From Chiridota heheva (taxonomy: Eukaryota > Echinodermata > Holothuroidea > Apodida > Chiridotidae): a stretch of 64,000 nucleotides of DNA. Within the stretch, counting starts at the first letter, position 1; each line of letters starts with the position of its first letter. Positions 1-11,481 of the stretch are shown in pieces. A program made the translations under genes and the position numbers. Where the stretch lies: NCBI GenBank assembly GCA_020152595.1, contig JAIGNY010004473.1:1-64000 (forward strand), written 5' to 3'. Below the pieces are notes generated by a model. The model was not told the DNA's origin and did not search any database. It saw only the letters and a program-made list of their open reading frames with translations.

Positions 1-1186
1 TTCATCGAAATACCTTACAACCAACCAGCCATACCCCTTTGTTGACATTTACCCAATAATACTTTTTGCAAGATATGATTCATATTTGACCTTTGATCCA
101 AATTGTAGGCGTTTCCCTCTATCGACCTTTTCAAACCGAGTTTAGCCGAACGGTGAAACGTCATGGTACTTTAAACCAATAAAATGCCAAATCAGCTGCA
201 GGGAAAATTGTAAACAACAACAACACGAGCGCGTATTACCTTCATAAACTTGTACGCACGACACGCCAGTGCACCACAACTGGTTATCAAAGGCCGTGGA
301 CATTGACTTGGTTGTCGATGTTATGTCTGTCCGTACGTCGTACCTGTGTTCTCGTCTGGGTCGTATTAAGCGTTTCGTGATAGCATTTGTACTATCATAA
401 GCGAATACGCAGGCGACGACCCCGTCATTGTAATTGTGTGTTCAACTCTCTCTCTCTCTCGCATACAACATTACATGTACGACGTACGTAAACGTTATGT
501 GAAATGTATAGTTTTGGGCACTTGTTGTAATGCACACTTATAGGCCTAGGCCTAAGTTAAAGTATCTAAATTTGCGTCAAAGTTTCAACTGCTCTGCCTG
601 GATAATTCTTTTCTTATGGGGATGATTTTTTGTTGTCATATTCCAAAAGGATTCGTACTGTTTTCCATTCAGCAGGGAGCTGTTACGTTGACACAGTAAC
701 AGCTCCCTGCATTCAGTCTCAATTACGCGATAACCAGGTAAGATTTCAAGTTACGTTTCAGGTACGTTTGTAACACACGTTACGTTCAATGCATGTAGGC
801 CTAGCCTACTGTGCTCGTACTACCGTAGGCTAGTGAGATAAACATCTCACTCAGTATGCCCTACATGCTACACACTACTTGCAGTACTGAGTGAGACAAC
901 TCAACAAAAACTTCCATTGGGATTTTCATTTGGACCTAGACCTATCATACGACCAACACTTTTAGAAATTATGATGTTAAAACCATTAAAAATAGAACTG
1001 ACGAGCTACCAATTTGATGACAATTGTATTGTAAAAGTACCAGCCTAATTACATTTTTATCTCCTTAATATAAGTTATAACTTATATACAAGTACCAAAA
1101 GTAATGAAATTAAATGATTTTTGGAGCTAATCGTTTACCTTGACAACTTTGTCCATCTGACTCATGATGAGCGCATAAAAAAACGC
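1..1186. other. No gene recognised; unique-looking DNA with a hairpin
   Basis: No open frame resembles a known protein. Bases about 240-430 are relatively CpG-rich for this window. A good splice-donor match (CAG then GTAAGA) lies at 737/738, so a noncoding first exon is possible. Nothing links it to the NLR-like gene 10 kb downstream except its strand. Confidence 0.3.
672..710. repeat. Perfect 15-bp hairpin
   Basis: GCAGGGAGCTGTTAC at 672-686 is exactly the reverse complement of 696-710, with a 9-base loop. A short exact palindrome in otherwise unique DNA could be a remnant of a small TIR element or an RNA hairpin. No function is assigned. Confidence 0.7.
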
Positions 1187-3199
1187 ACACACCCTCTCCA
1201 AGCCGCACCCCAAGAAGAGGGCGCCCCCAAGGCAGCATCCTCTCCCCACTCTCTTCAACCTGAGCATTAATGACATCGGGAATGACCTTGGCCCCAGCAT
1301 CAAATGTACCCTCTACGTGGATGACTTCACCATCTTCTACTCCTCCCTCCCCTAGCTTTCCTATTGTTGAAAATAGGCTCCAAACCAGCCTCAATCAGCT
1401 GCAAGTCTGGAGCAACAATAACGGTTTTAGATTCTCCAAAGACAAGACAGTCTGCATGCACTTTTGTCATTTCAACAACCTCCACCCAACCTTAACTTTG
1501 TGCTCAATGGGAATCGCATCCCTAAAGTTGAAAACACAAAGTTCCTTGGTCTAACTCTAGACCCCAAGTTCACCTACAAGCCACACATCACCAACCTGAA
1601 ACTAAAATGCAATAGCTCCCTCAACATCCTCCGTCTGCTCTCCAACACTACTTGGGAGCGAATCGCAATGCTCTCCTCAAAATTTTCAGGCTCACCATTC
1701 GTGCCAAGCTTGACTATGGCAATATTGTTTACTGTGTCGCTCACAACTCATACCTCAACCACATTAACACCATCCAAAAATGAAGCCCTCAGGCTTTGTC
1801 TAGGAGCCTACAGGACCTCCCCAATCACTAGCCTTCAGGTTGAAGCCAACGAACCCCCTTTTCTACTTAGATGTAAAAAAGCTTAGCCTCTCCTATGCTT
1901 TTAGAGTCCTCACCAACACCCAGAACCCTGTTTACAACCTCATTAGGTACCCCTATTTCTCCTCCCTCTTTGATAGGACTAAAACCCTATCGCCCCCTTC
2001 AGCTTACGCATTAAATCAGACCTCTTTCAACTTGGCATCAACCCGCTACTCGGCACCTATTCCTGGCCCACTTTTCCGCCTTGGGCCACCCCCTTTCCTT
2101 CTGTCCACCTAGACCTCTCCACTTATAACAAAACTCAAACTCACCCAAATCTCTTCATCAATCTCCACAACCAAATCAAAGACCAACTCTCAAATTACAC
2201 CTCCATCTATACTGATGGCTCCAAGGAAGGCAACAAGACAGCTGCTGCTGCCATCATCCAAGACATCACCCTCAGTAGCAGACTTCCTGACCACCCATCC
2301 ATCTTTTCAGCCGGGGCTAAGGCCATTCTCCTCGCCCTCAACTTTATTGAGTACTCTCCTCTTAGTCACTTTGCCATTTTCTCTGACTCAAAGGCTGTTC
2401 TTACTTCATTACTCAATCTTAAATGGGATAACCTCACCTGCCACCTCCTCCTCCGAAACTCTTTTCTCCCACCCTCTGCAGGAAAAGTGTTCTTTTCTTC
2501 TGGATACCCAGCCATGTTGGCATCCCTGGCAATGACAGGGCTGATACAGCCGCTGTTTGCCCTTTAACCTCCTCCCTTCCCCTTTTCCCAAAACCCTCTC
2601 TGACATCAAACCGCTTATCGCTTCTCTTGTTCGTGACCGCTGGCAAACCTTATGGAACTTCCAAATTGATAACAAACTCCATGTTATCCAGCCCACAATC
2701 CCGATCAAATCCACCATCAACAACCTTTCAGATCGATAACGCGTTCATATTACCCGCCTTAGAATTGGTCACACCCACCTCACTCACTCCCACCTTATTG
2801 GTTCCCCAACCCCTCTGTAACAATTGCCACTGCATCCTCACAATCCAACACGTTCTCCTTGCTTGCCCCCTGTACAACCTTCCCACAGCTTCTCTCGCTC
2901 CCCACAACTCACCCAAGCTGAGTTCTTCCAAAAAATCCTCCAGATAAAATAGTCTCCTTCCTTCAGCATGCATCCCCTCTACAACCATATTTAATTCTCC
3001 TCTTCCACCCCCTCTACTTTGTTTTTAGTTTTACCCATGCACCTCCTCTCTCGATCACAGCTTTCTGGCTTTTGTTTTTGAATTTCTCTCATTCTTCCCC
3101 TGGTCTCTTTCCTTACTACCTCTAAAATGATCTGACCTCTCAGGCACAATTTGACCTTCGTTGTCGTGGTGCCGTTAAGACCTCATCAAACAAACAGCT
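1187..3199 (+). pseudogene. 5'-truncated non-LTR retrotransposon (LINE) with RT and RNase H remnants
   Basis: This is a dead copy of a LINE. It starts inside the reverse transcriptase and runs to a 3' tail ending CAAACAAACAG. The RT active-site block YVDD is readable at 1314-1325. Downstream a frame gives the RT thumb region (a block like KFLGLTLDPKFTYK). Next come an RNase H-like segment starting TDGSK near 2212 and a Cys/His motif near 2818-2870. Several frameshifts break the frame, and the RNase H block that should read FSAE reads FSAG. The RT + RNase H + Cys/His layout fits the I-like group of LINEs, but the clade is inference. It is closely similar to the copy at 23.2-25.6 kb. Confidence 0.85.
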
Positions 3200-3843
3200 C
3201 AGGCCAGATTACGCTGGCGAGTGTTAGTTTTCAGATATTTGCACTTCCAATCTTCCTCGAGAGACAACAAGTCACCAGCGCGAGAAAAAGTTTATATCAC
3301 ATATTACGATGGAGGAACATGTTTGATATGCAATAAAATATCATTTAAGCAAAATAAAGAAAAGTGGCAAAACGGTAAAAAAATATGTGGGAAAAGAATT
3401 AGTCTACAACTAAAAGAATTAGTCTAGGCCTACAACTAAAAGAAAGTCTAGCTTAGTCAATAATTGTTCTTCAGGCAGTTATTGCATATATGTTATAATA
3501 AATTTTAGGTCCATGTCGTGATGTTCAATACATAAGTGTAGGAACGGGGAGGGCAGGGGAATGGTGCCCCACACAAAAATGAATAAAGTGCCCCTTTTGA
3601 AATGAAAAAGTTCACCTCAATTACTGTCAAGTAGCGTAGAATTTGTATGGAATTTGTGGATACTTTTAAACAAATATTACAAAAGTGCCTTTTCAAAAAA
3701 AAAATGAAATTAAGACAATAACTGTTTTGTCAATTAAATTGTAGACCTGTAAGTGTAACAAAATAATTCGTTCCAACAAAATTCATATATTTTGGCTCAG
3801 TTATTGCCATACTCTTTACCCCGGACCAATTTAGCCTCATGAC
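3200..3843. other. No gene; fragment of a dispersed repeat
   Basis: No coding signal is seen. Bases about 3540-3620 carry the words 'gtgcccc...aaagtgccccttttgaaatgaaa', which recur near 9.4, 19.8, 21.5 and 39.4 kb, so this part belongs to a dispersed repeat family. Confidence 0.5.
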
Positions 3844-4904
3844 TAGAGCTGTGAACGTTTAGGGATTTTAGTAAACGTGTACACGCCAAAAAAAGCGAAC
3901 GTGTATCGTGTACACAAGCTTAGTACCGTAATTTTCAAAAATACACCAAAATTGCTCCAAAACTACGAGGCAGTGGTAAAAAAATCGCGCAACTAGTATG
4001 GCAAAAGTACTGGCTGCATTGCCCAAATAGACGCTGAGTTTTGCTTTCAAAATCGTAAAAAGTTTACTTCTACAGTACAAATCATCATTTTTATGGAAAA
4101 TATGCATGGATTTTCAGTTTAGAAAGAACAGATAACTTCCTTTCAATGTCATTTAAACTCAACATCGCGTAACTTGTTTGTCCTATGTACTACGGCTTTC
4201 AAAGTTCTGTGAAAATCTTGCAAACTGAGGCCTATAATATACCTCGCCGTAAAACATTTCAAAACTACGCCACCACCACCAGGAATTTCTGAAATATTAG
4301 TCCTCTCGAAAAAATGGCCGCCTTCTTGCGAAGCATGCAGAATTTCAGCTTTGTTCAAACCTTTTTCTGTTTATTTATTATGCAATATTTTTTCTTTCTT
4401 GCAAAATTTATTTGACTCATCAGGTTATATTTACATGTAAATGTACTGATTGTCACGATTCAAGTGTTTTTTGGTTGATGAAACGGGCCTTGATTGCGTG
4501 GGATTTAAAGCCTTATGGCCTAACGTTAGGCCTATTGTTAGTTTCACTGTTTACTGCTGCACACTCGCGGTGCATTTTACAAGTTAGATTACTCAGTTTT
4601 CGGCGAAATTAAAGTGCATAACGTTATAAAATGCATAATATCCCCATTCATTGGTGATTACTGCGCATTTGTGATTCGCACATTTAAAAAAGATTATGCT
4701 AATCGGGTTTACAGTTTGTGAAAAATCATTGATTGGAATTTTTTCAGCCGAATGTGTGTGTGATTTAATTCATGAATATTGATTTTCAACGGCAAGACAC
4801 TAGGCCTATAATGTATGAAAAACGATTACTCGCAATCAAGTATTTAGTAAACGTTTACAAGATTTAAGAGTGCAGGTAGTATACGCTAAACGGTCACAGC
4901 TCTA
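3844..4904. mobile_element. Nonautonomous hAT-like DNA transposon
   Basis: The ends are inverted: TAGAGCTGTGAACGTTTAG at the left pairs with the right end, which read in reverse complement is TAGAGCTGTGACCGTTTAG (one mismatch). The flanks are CTCATGAC at 3836-3843 and TTCATGAC at 4905-4912, an 8-bp duplication with one difference. TIRs beginning TAGAG with 8-bp duplications are the hAT pattern. No transposase frame is visible in the 1061 bp, so it would depend on a transposase in trans. Further subterminal 'agtaaacgt' words occur near both ends, as in many hAT elements. Confidence 0.75.
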
Positions 4905-4912
4905 TTCATGAC

Positions 4913-6713
4913 GCATACCAACATGAAAAGTGGGTGAAATTTTCCTATTGAAAGTGGGGCAAAATCAAAAGTTTGGGGGGACAAAATCACGCTAAAATGC
5001 AAAAATTATTATCTTTCGGGAACTGTGTGGGGGGGGCCTGTGTACACGAACAACGGTGACCGATATGGTTACTATTCTCGTTTACATTCAATATGTGGTG
5101 TATTACGTATTGTTGTCAGATCTTGTTCATACTTTCAACATCCAAGCTTTGTTATTTTGGCACGCTAGTTGTTCGATTTAGTGGTGTTCACCCGCGGATT
5201 CTTTTGACGCTTGGATGTTCGCAGTGTTTTCAATTAATTAGGTAGCTAGCCTACAGACACTTCAACGCTTTGTACAGTGAACCATCGCGAGAAGGATCAG
5301 TGAAATAATTTCTTATTTTAACCAATTAACAACAGCCATTGAGGTTTAAAACGTAGGTGCCCATTAAGATTAAGTCTTTTGAGTATGTTCATGTTATTTT
5401 CACATAGAAGGACAAATTTTTTAACTTATAATTACAAAAGGCAACAGCCACAAATTCGTTGCAGAAAGGTTTATTTTAAGCCGTGCGTCGTCAATATTTG
5501 GTTACACTATTATTATGTTGAGCGATGCAAACGTGTTCCACGTTATAATTTGTACAACGACTTCTGACTGTGTACAGCCGATGCATATGGCTACAGTAAA
5601 CAGTCATATGTTATTTGACTAGTAGTTGTAGGCTCTAGGCCTGGTGTGCACGTTAAAATGTTGTTTTTATGTACGAAACATTGTATGTTCTTTGGGGTTC
5701 ACATTTCCTCAACATTACAAATATTTGTGCACATTTGAAACACAAAAATAGGACGATGTTACGGTGCGGAGAGCCGGTATGAAATTGAGCCGTTGACTTC
5801 ACTGTACAAAATGTGAAAATAGTATCGAGAACTTTCGGCAGCAAATCCCTTGTTATCTGTGAATGAGACAACTAGTTTTGCATATCGGAAAAATTGTGTG
5901 AATAGAGAGGATACAGTTTATATGAAGTTTTCTGTTTGGTATGGAATTTCCTAACCAAATTACGCTTCCATTTAAGTCTCAGTGAAGTGCTTATTTGTGT
6001 ATGCAGGCCCCTATATACTGTTGATTATTGTGAGAAATTGTACTTTTAATGGGCTTGACCCCATACGCTAGTAAATTGTGCAGACGATCAGGATTTCCCG
6101 AAAATTGATTGGTCCATTATGATCTCGTAAATTTCGGCCATGTGACATTATTTAAATGAGATTTCCGAAAATTGATCGATTCCTATAATGAAAAGGTCTA
6201 TCGGCATTAGGCCTACTATCCTAGTACTAGTACTACCCTAGGCCTAGTACTACTCTGTATACTCTACTAGGCCTGATTCGATTATTCCATTTCACGAGAG
6301 AAACAACATGTAGGCACGTAGCCTCAGCCGTATTTATGTTTAGTCCAGACAGTTAGATGGTGGAATACGTTTTTTTTTAATTTTACAGAGAGATAGGAAA
6401 GGTAACAGAAAAAATAATCATTTTCTGGTTATGTATACTAGGCTATACAGTAAAGATAGTATTCTACACATATTATTCATAATGTATTTCAAGATCAACG
6501 CAACGCCAGGCTGTTTGCTGAACCAGGAAGTATTCATGCTTAACCGATTAGCCTAGGCCCATAGCCTAGCCTAAGTCTAGGCCTTAGGTGAAACAGCAAT
6601 TACTGAATGAATCAGTGACGTCACCAAACGTTTGAACGAAGAAAGAGTGGGGATAACTTATAAATAGAAATAATCGATTGCTGAACATAGGCTAGTCCAG
6701 AGATCTCTACAGT
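4913..6713. other. No gene; AT-rich spacer with 'taggcct' words
   Basis: No protein-like frame is seen. Between 6110 and 6180 a short phrase like 'cgaaaattgat' is repeated. Clusters of 'taggcctag' lie at 6210-6270 and 6550-6590. A consensus cAMP-response site, TGACGTCA, is at 6616-6623, but its use is unknown. Confidence 0.4.
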
Positions 6714-6724
6714 TTTGACTCATA
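6714..6724. repeat. Target-site duplication, left copy
   Basis: TTTGACTCATA here is repeated exactly at 6997-7007 and brackets the SINE. Confidence 0.8.
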
Positions 6725-6996
6725 TGCTAAATCCATCCGAGACATAGGGCCAGTTCTAATCCCCGGTTCCATGGCGCAAGCGGGTGAGAGTACATCTGAC
6801 ATGACTCCCCATAAATGGGACGCCAGTCCATCGCAGATTAACTCCCCAGCAGTTCTGGTGCTTATTTTACAGTACTGCTGAAGCAAGTAGAGTAAAGTGC
6901 CTTGCTCAAGGATACAATGCAGCGCTCACGATGGGAATCAAAACTCGATACCTCTCAAATAAGAGCATGACTCCTTACCCACTGAGCCACAGCACC
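6725..6996 (-). mobile_element. tRNA-derived SINE, minus strand
   Basis: Read on the minus strand, the element begins with a tRNA-like head. A perfect A-box-like TGGCTCAGTGG lies about 10 bases in, and a decayed B-box (like TTTTGATTCC) about 50 bases later. The body includes a 'ccttgagcaaggcac' segment and a 'gatggactggcgtcccat' segment, which I recall as common in marine-animal repeats. An exact 11-bp duplication (TTTGACTCATA) flanks it, as expected of LINE-mobilised SINEs. Its 272 bp suit a tRNA head plus a conserved core. Assignment to a named SINE superfamily needs a database search. Confidence 0.8.
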
Positions 6997-7007
6997 TTTG
7001 ACTCATA
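6997..7007. repeat. Target-site duplication, right copy
   Basis: Exact partner of 6714-6724. Confidence 0.8.
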
Positions 7008-7659
7008 ATGTGGGCATATTAAAGACGTCAAGATCTAGCAGAATCATGAATATCTAATTCCTCCAATGTCCTTTTTTTTTAAACCTGTATTAAATATCAT
7101 AGGCCTATTTATCGAGAGGAGGAAGATGTTTCGGCCTCTAGTATGGTTTCATTCCTGGATTGAATGTAACGTTTAGAGAAAAGGAACTGTAATGGTGGAC
7201 TGATGACTTCAAGACACTAAAAGATGAGGGAGACACGTTATTTGGACCGTGTACTACTACAAGGATTCTTGTTTCTTGTATAGTCTCTGAGATATGATAC
7301 CGGGTAGATGTTCAAATGTATGCAAGTGAGCTCAGAGCCATCTTAACGTAGGGGTTCATGATCAGTTTCTCAGGGGCCCCACAATTTAGGGGCCTCGTGA
7401 ATAGAGTTTCAAAAAAATTGTGACTAAAACTTTTAGAGACCACACGAAGTCTGTAACAAATTATAATTTCTTTCATCTTTTCTATTCGATTATTGTATGT
7501 TACGAGCAATATTACCGAAAATTATCAACATTGTCATAGTTAAAACTGTTTATTTTTCAAAAGTTGAATAAACTCGAGAACAGATGGGCAAGAACTCGCA
7601 AAATTTCCAGGCTACAACTAAAAATATTACACTGGTAAATTATGTTAAGTTGATTTGGA

Positions 7660-7860
7660 AATCTTCAATTTGTAAGAAATTTCTTTCAATTTTCCGTAAA
7701 TTTTTTGGGGAATATTTCGTTAATTTTCCGTAAATTTTCATTTTCGGGGAACTTTTATTTTTGGGCAATCTGAATTTCGAAGAATTTTTGGAAATTTTGT
7801 TTATTTTTGGCTGATTTTTTTCTATTTTGGGGAATTTAGTTTATTTTCGGGCAATAGACC
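7660..7860. repeat. AT-rich degenerate repeats of 'aattttccgtaaatttt' type
   Basis: Short phrases such as 'ttttccgtaaatttt' and 'tttttggggaat' recur with no fixed period. A similar texture on the other strand is seen at 21.85-22.32 kb and 33.8-33.9 kb, so this may be one dispersed family. Confidence 0.5.
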
Positions 7861-9182
7861 GCACCAGGGGTTACCCATGGGACCAGGGACCCGGACCCTA
7901 AAGCGGGCATTTGAACATCACCTGCTAACCGCTTCACTCGACATTCCACTATTCATCTTGTTGGCTCATCATGATGGTTACCAAGCATACGGGGAACGCT
8001 CATATTCAAGATTGAAACTAACAAAGAACCAGCTTGAATTTCGCAGCACAATGGGACAGCAGCGGTTGAACTTACTCTTACTCATACATGTGCATAGAAA
8101 ATGACGTGCTGAAGAATGTTAACTTGCCATTTATAAAGCAAAACTTTGCAAAGAAATGCCGTAAATGGTTGTTTTCACTAATTTATTGTTTTTATTGGGT
8201 GGGCGGTAAATGCTTGCCCCCTCTCACATCAGCTTTGAATAAAGCAGATGGGAAGGGCCTCATATGTGATAACTTTGTTCGCTGTTTGGCACAACACTTC
8301 ATAAAAAATTACATTTATTCACTATCATAAACAAACCAAAACGAAAATAATGTTTTCGTGGAAGAGCGAGGAACCATCACGGAAAACCAAACATGTTAAG
8401 AGAGAATTGGTATAAGGTTTCTTGACAAGTCATTTCCAAGCACACCACGACTTCCAGTTGTAGAAGTTTCTATTGGGTTAGGCTACATGTATATGCTTTG
8501 GCAAATTGTGTCATAGTAGTATAGTATATTTAGAACCTCAAAGCCAGTCATGTCCCTTGTACTCATCTGTCAAGGGTTCCTAGGTCTCCTGCTTCACATA
8601 ATTATTGGGTCCAAGTGCCTCTGGGACGGGACGGTCCAATTTACATCCCAATCAGAAGAAAACATGCATCGTAACCGGGAAGGTGATATCCTCGCAAGGG
8701 AAATATTTTCCCCTGCACCCATCACCGCCTATACTATGCCTCTGCTTCTCCACCAGTTGCCATATGAACCATTAATGATGACAACATTGATTGAAAATTG
8801 ATTAAAATGTATAAATAAACATTTTTTAAAAGACATTATAGAACCCCCTTCCTTAAATTAAACCTGGCACCACCCTGGCTGGGACGAATGAAGGATCTTG
8901 ACTATGCAATTTAGCTTACGTGTACAAATTATATCATAAGTTCAATCTGTGAAAATCAATCAGAATCAGTGAGAAGAGGGAGGGAGGGTTTTTTGATCTA
9001 GGAAATCAAAATATGATGATATACCGGTGCCTGAAAGGGTTGGTCGTTCAATGAATATTTAACAGTAGTAAATTATCTTCAGTCAGATACACACGTGCAC
9101 CTCAAATTTTGATACTATCCTTTCAATACTTAGGAGGCAGAATTGTAGTTGGGAGGGTCATATCCCACGCCTCCATTCGCTA
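7861..9182. other. No gene recognised
   Basis: Several 70-85 codon open frames occur by chance (for example 7877-8104 and 8550-8801). None shows a domain, a good start context linked to splice sites, or composition unlike its surroundings. Confidence 0.4.
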
Positions 9183-9790
9183 TCCCCAGGGGTGTAGGAA
9201 GCTTTCAAAAAGTGGGGACGCATGATCTCTTTGGGGACTTCCTATATGGGAACCTTTATGGCATTTTGATCATTGAACTAATTTTCCAGTACAGCGGACA
9301 CGACAGGGAATCGCGTGCATATGAATAATGACAAGGTCTTAATGAGCTTGGGCTTAAAATATATCATTAGTGAGATCAAAACAACAAAGTTAAAGGGGCA
9401 CTTAATTTTATAGAAAGGTGCACTTTTTGAATAGGAACAGCCCCCATCTCCCTTCTCCCCTACCGCGTACGTGGAACTGACAAAAGGCGATAGATATAAC
9501 TTATGATTGACACAAAACAAAGGCATAATGTCCAAGGAAAAGTTTTTTTATCTTTCAGGAAATGTCATGGAACTTGCCGCGTTTCCTACTATTGGATCAG
9601 TAATCAAGGGACACTTTATTTTGAAAGAGTCACTTTTGTAATATTCCTTTCAAAGTGTGTGCACATTCTGCCAGTTTTTGCACCATTGACAGTAATTGAG
9701 GGGCACTTTTCATTTTCCAAAGTGGTACTTTTATGTTCCGCCTTGTCCCCGGTATCATGTGGCTTTTATAGTATGGGGTCCTCGGAGTGA
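9183..9790. repeat. Dispersed repeat beginning 'ccaggggtgtaggaagc'
   Basis: The opening phrase 'aggggtgtaggaagctttc' recurs at 19646. Internal phrases such as 'aaaggggcactt' and 'catggaactgacaaagg' also recur there, and inverted pieces occur near 21.5 kb. No terminal repeats or target duplications were established. It is probably a degraded transposon family. Confidence 0.55.
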
Positions 9791-11028
9791 GTAAGGGCCA
9801 CTGAGTCAACTATCCTTGTGTGAGTCTGTATTATGGTTTACTTATACATACTGTAGTTTAAAATCCCTGCACAAGCCTTAATTGAAAGAATCGCAAGATA
9901 TTTCTTACGTCTATAATAGAACAAAATGATTGCCTTGGAACGGGCACCATTTTATTCTCCCTTTATATGTCATCAATACTGATAAAGATTGTGAACTTTT
10001 AAGCAGCATTTAGAGTTACACTATCTATTAGTAATCAAACTGTGAAGCGATCTTGCTGACAATGGTATGTATATGAATCTTCAGTACAGCGAGATTTCTG
10101 ATATTGAATTCATCCATTTAATCTCACTTTAACTACAACGGATGGACAACTTCTCTTGAACGCTTTTTTGCCTAGCTTTGTATTAGATTGAAAAATATTT
10201 CTCTTCTTCGAATTTCAATCGGTTATGAATTATTTTTCAGAAGCATTCAATTTGAACACATTGAAAGCCTAAATTCTGAGTATAATGCTGCTTAATGGTG
10301 GCCTCCACTGCCTTAACAAAATACTTTAAGAATCTGTGATATAACACTATTAGATGAGCGCCACTAATTTTTCTTCACTGCTTAACGCATTTCATCCTGA
10401 ATATTTTCCTGATATATTAATGTATAAGCGTGTCAAGGACGGGGCATTGTAGAGTTGGCTGTGGCTGCATATACAATTCTAACATTCTCCCATGACAAGT
10501 CTATAAATAGATGGCTAAAAAAACCCAATCTTTCTGTGTTATGACATATGTATTTAAACACCCCCTTCCAGCCAACACCAACTGATCAGAAACCTGCCCA
10601 TGCCTGCAATGGATATTCAGTATGTTTACCTATGCAATAATTGTGTGGATCTCTTTGTTTGAAGGAATGTTTTTAAAATGATATCCTGTAACTAAATAAG
10701 TTGCAATTGTTTGTTTGGCACCATTACAAACTCTGACAGGTAAAATAAACTTTCTGTAATTTTACCATTGCAAATAATGACATAAAACACCTGGAAATTT
10801 ACTGTCAAAAATATTGCTAACAATTTTCATGGCAATAAATGGTAATTTTACAGAAGTCAGCGAATTTACAGAAACAAAATTTGCATACCCTGTAAATTTA
10901 CAGACATTGAATGTATAAATGCACCACTACTTCTACTAAAAATGCTTGCTAGTACTTTGTATGATAAATTTGAGCATAATTTGTTAACGTGTACATTAAA
11001 GTATATATTCCCTTTCAGACTGCAGCGG
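9791..11028. other. Upstream or intronic DNA before the first coding exon
   Basis: No gene is seen. At 10754-10769 and 10838-10853 the phrases CTGTAATTTTACCATT and AATGGTAATTTTACAG form an imperfect inverted repeat about 100 bp long, a possible small MITE. The stretch ends in a polypyrimidine acceptor ('tattccctttcag') at 11028, so at least one 5' noncoding exon probably lies further upstream. Confidence 0.4.
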
Positions 11029-11481
11029 ACGCGAAAATGGCTGATTCTAAGCCCCCACCGCCCGTACGGAAGAGGAAGCTCACTCCGATGCTCCTGCGTT
11101 TGAGGAAGAAAATTAAGGGAGAGGAATTACTGGATGACCTGAAATTTGTTCTTCGTCTGGAAGAGTTTATTTCACAAAAAGAAACAAATGAAATCAAGAC
11201 AACTGATGACCTTTTGGTGAAACTGAAACACAAAATTACTCTCAACGAAAACAACTTAGATGAGCCACTGAGAATTTGTGAAGATGCTGAGATGGAAGGA
11301 GCAGCGGCGATTTTGCGTAATTACATACAAATGATTGATGTCAAAGATTTATTGGATTCAACGAGATCAGCTTCTTCAAGTGAAACAGAACATGCCCATG
11401 GTTCCAGTGGGACACCACTTCTGCAACAATCCGATCATGTACCACTTGCACCAAGTACATCGGCACAAAGTGATTCATTTG
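11029..11481 (+). CDS. Coding exon 1: first DED-like domain and Ser-rich linker
   Basis: The acceptor 'ccctttcag' ends at 11028 and the ATG is at 11037, in the context aaaATGG. The exon gives 148 codons plus one base (phase 1) and stops at the donor G|GTAAAC. After a basic Pro-rich start (PPPPVRKRK), residues 14-99 form six predicted helices with the DED pattern: LLRLRKKI, LLDDLKFVL, LLVKLKHK, and NLDEPLRICEDAEMEGAAAIL. The usual RxDL signature of helix 6 is not present, so the call rests on pattern rather than a hallmark motif. Residues about 108-148 are Ser/Thr/Gln-rich and look disordered. Confidence 0.7.

Noticed and set aside
6925..6996. Functional tRNA gene on the minus strand
   Set aside because: The B-box is decayed, the cloverleaf arms do not pair well, and the sequence runs on into a SINE body with a target duplication.
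10989..11036. Upstream ATG at 10989 as the start of exon 1
   Set aside because: It lies before a good splice acceptor (11027-11028) inside a polypyrimidine tract, so it is intronic. The ATG at 11037 has a better context.
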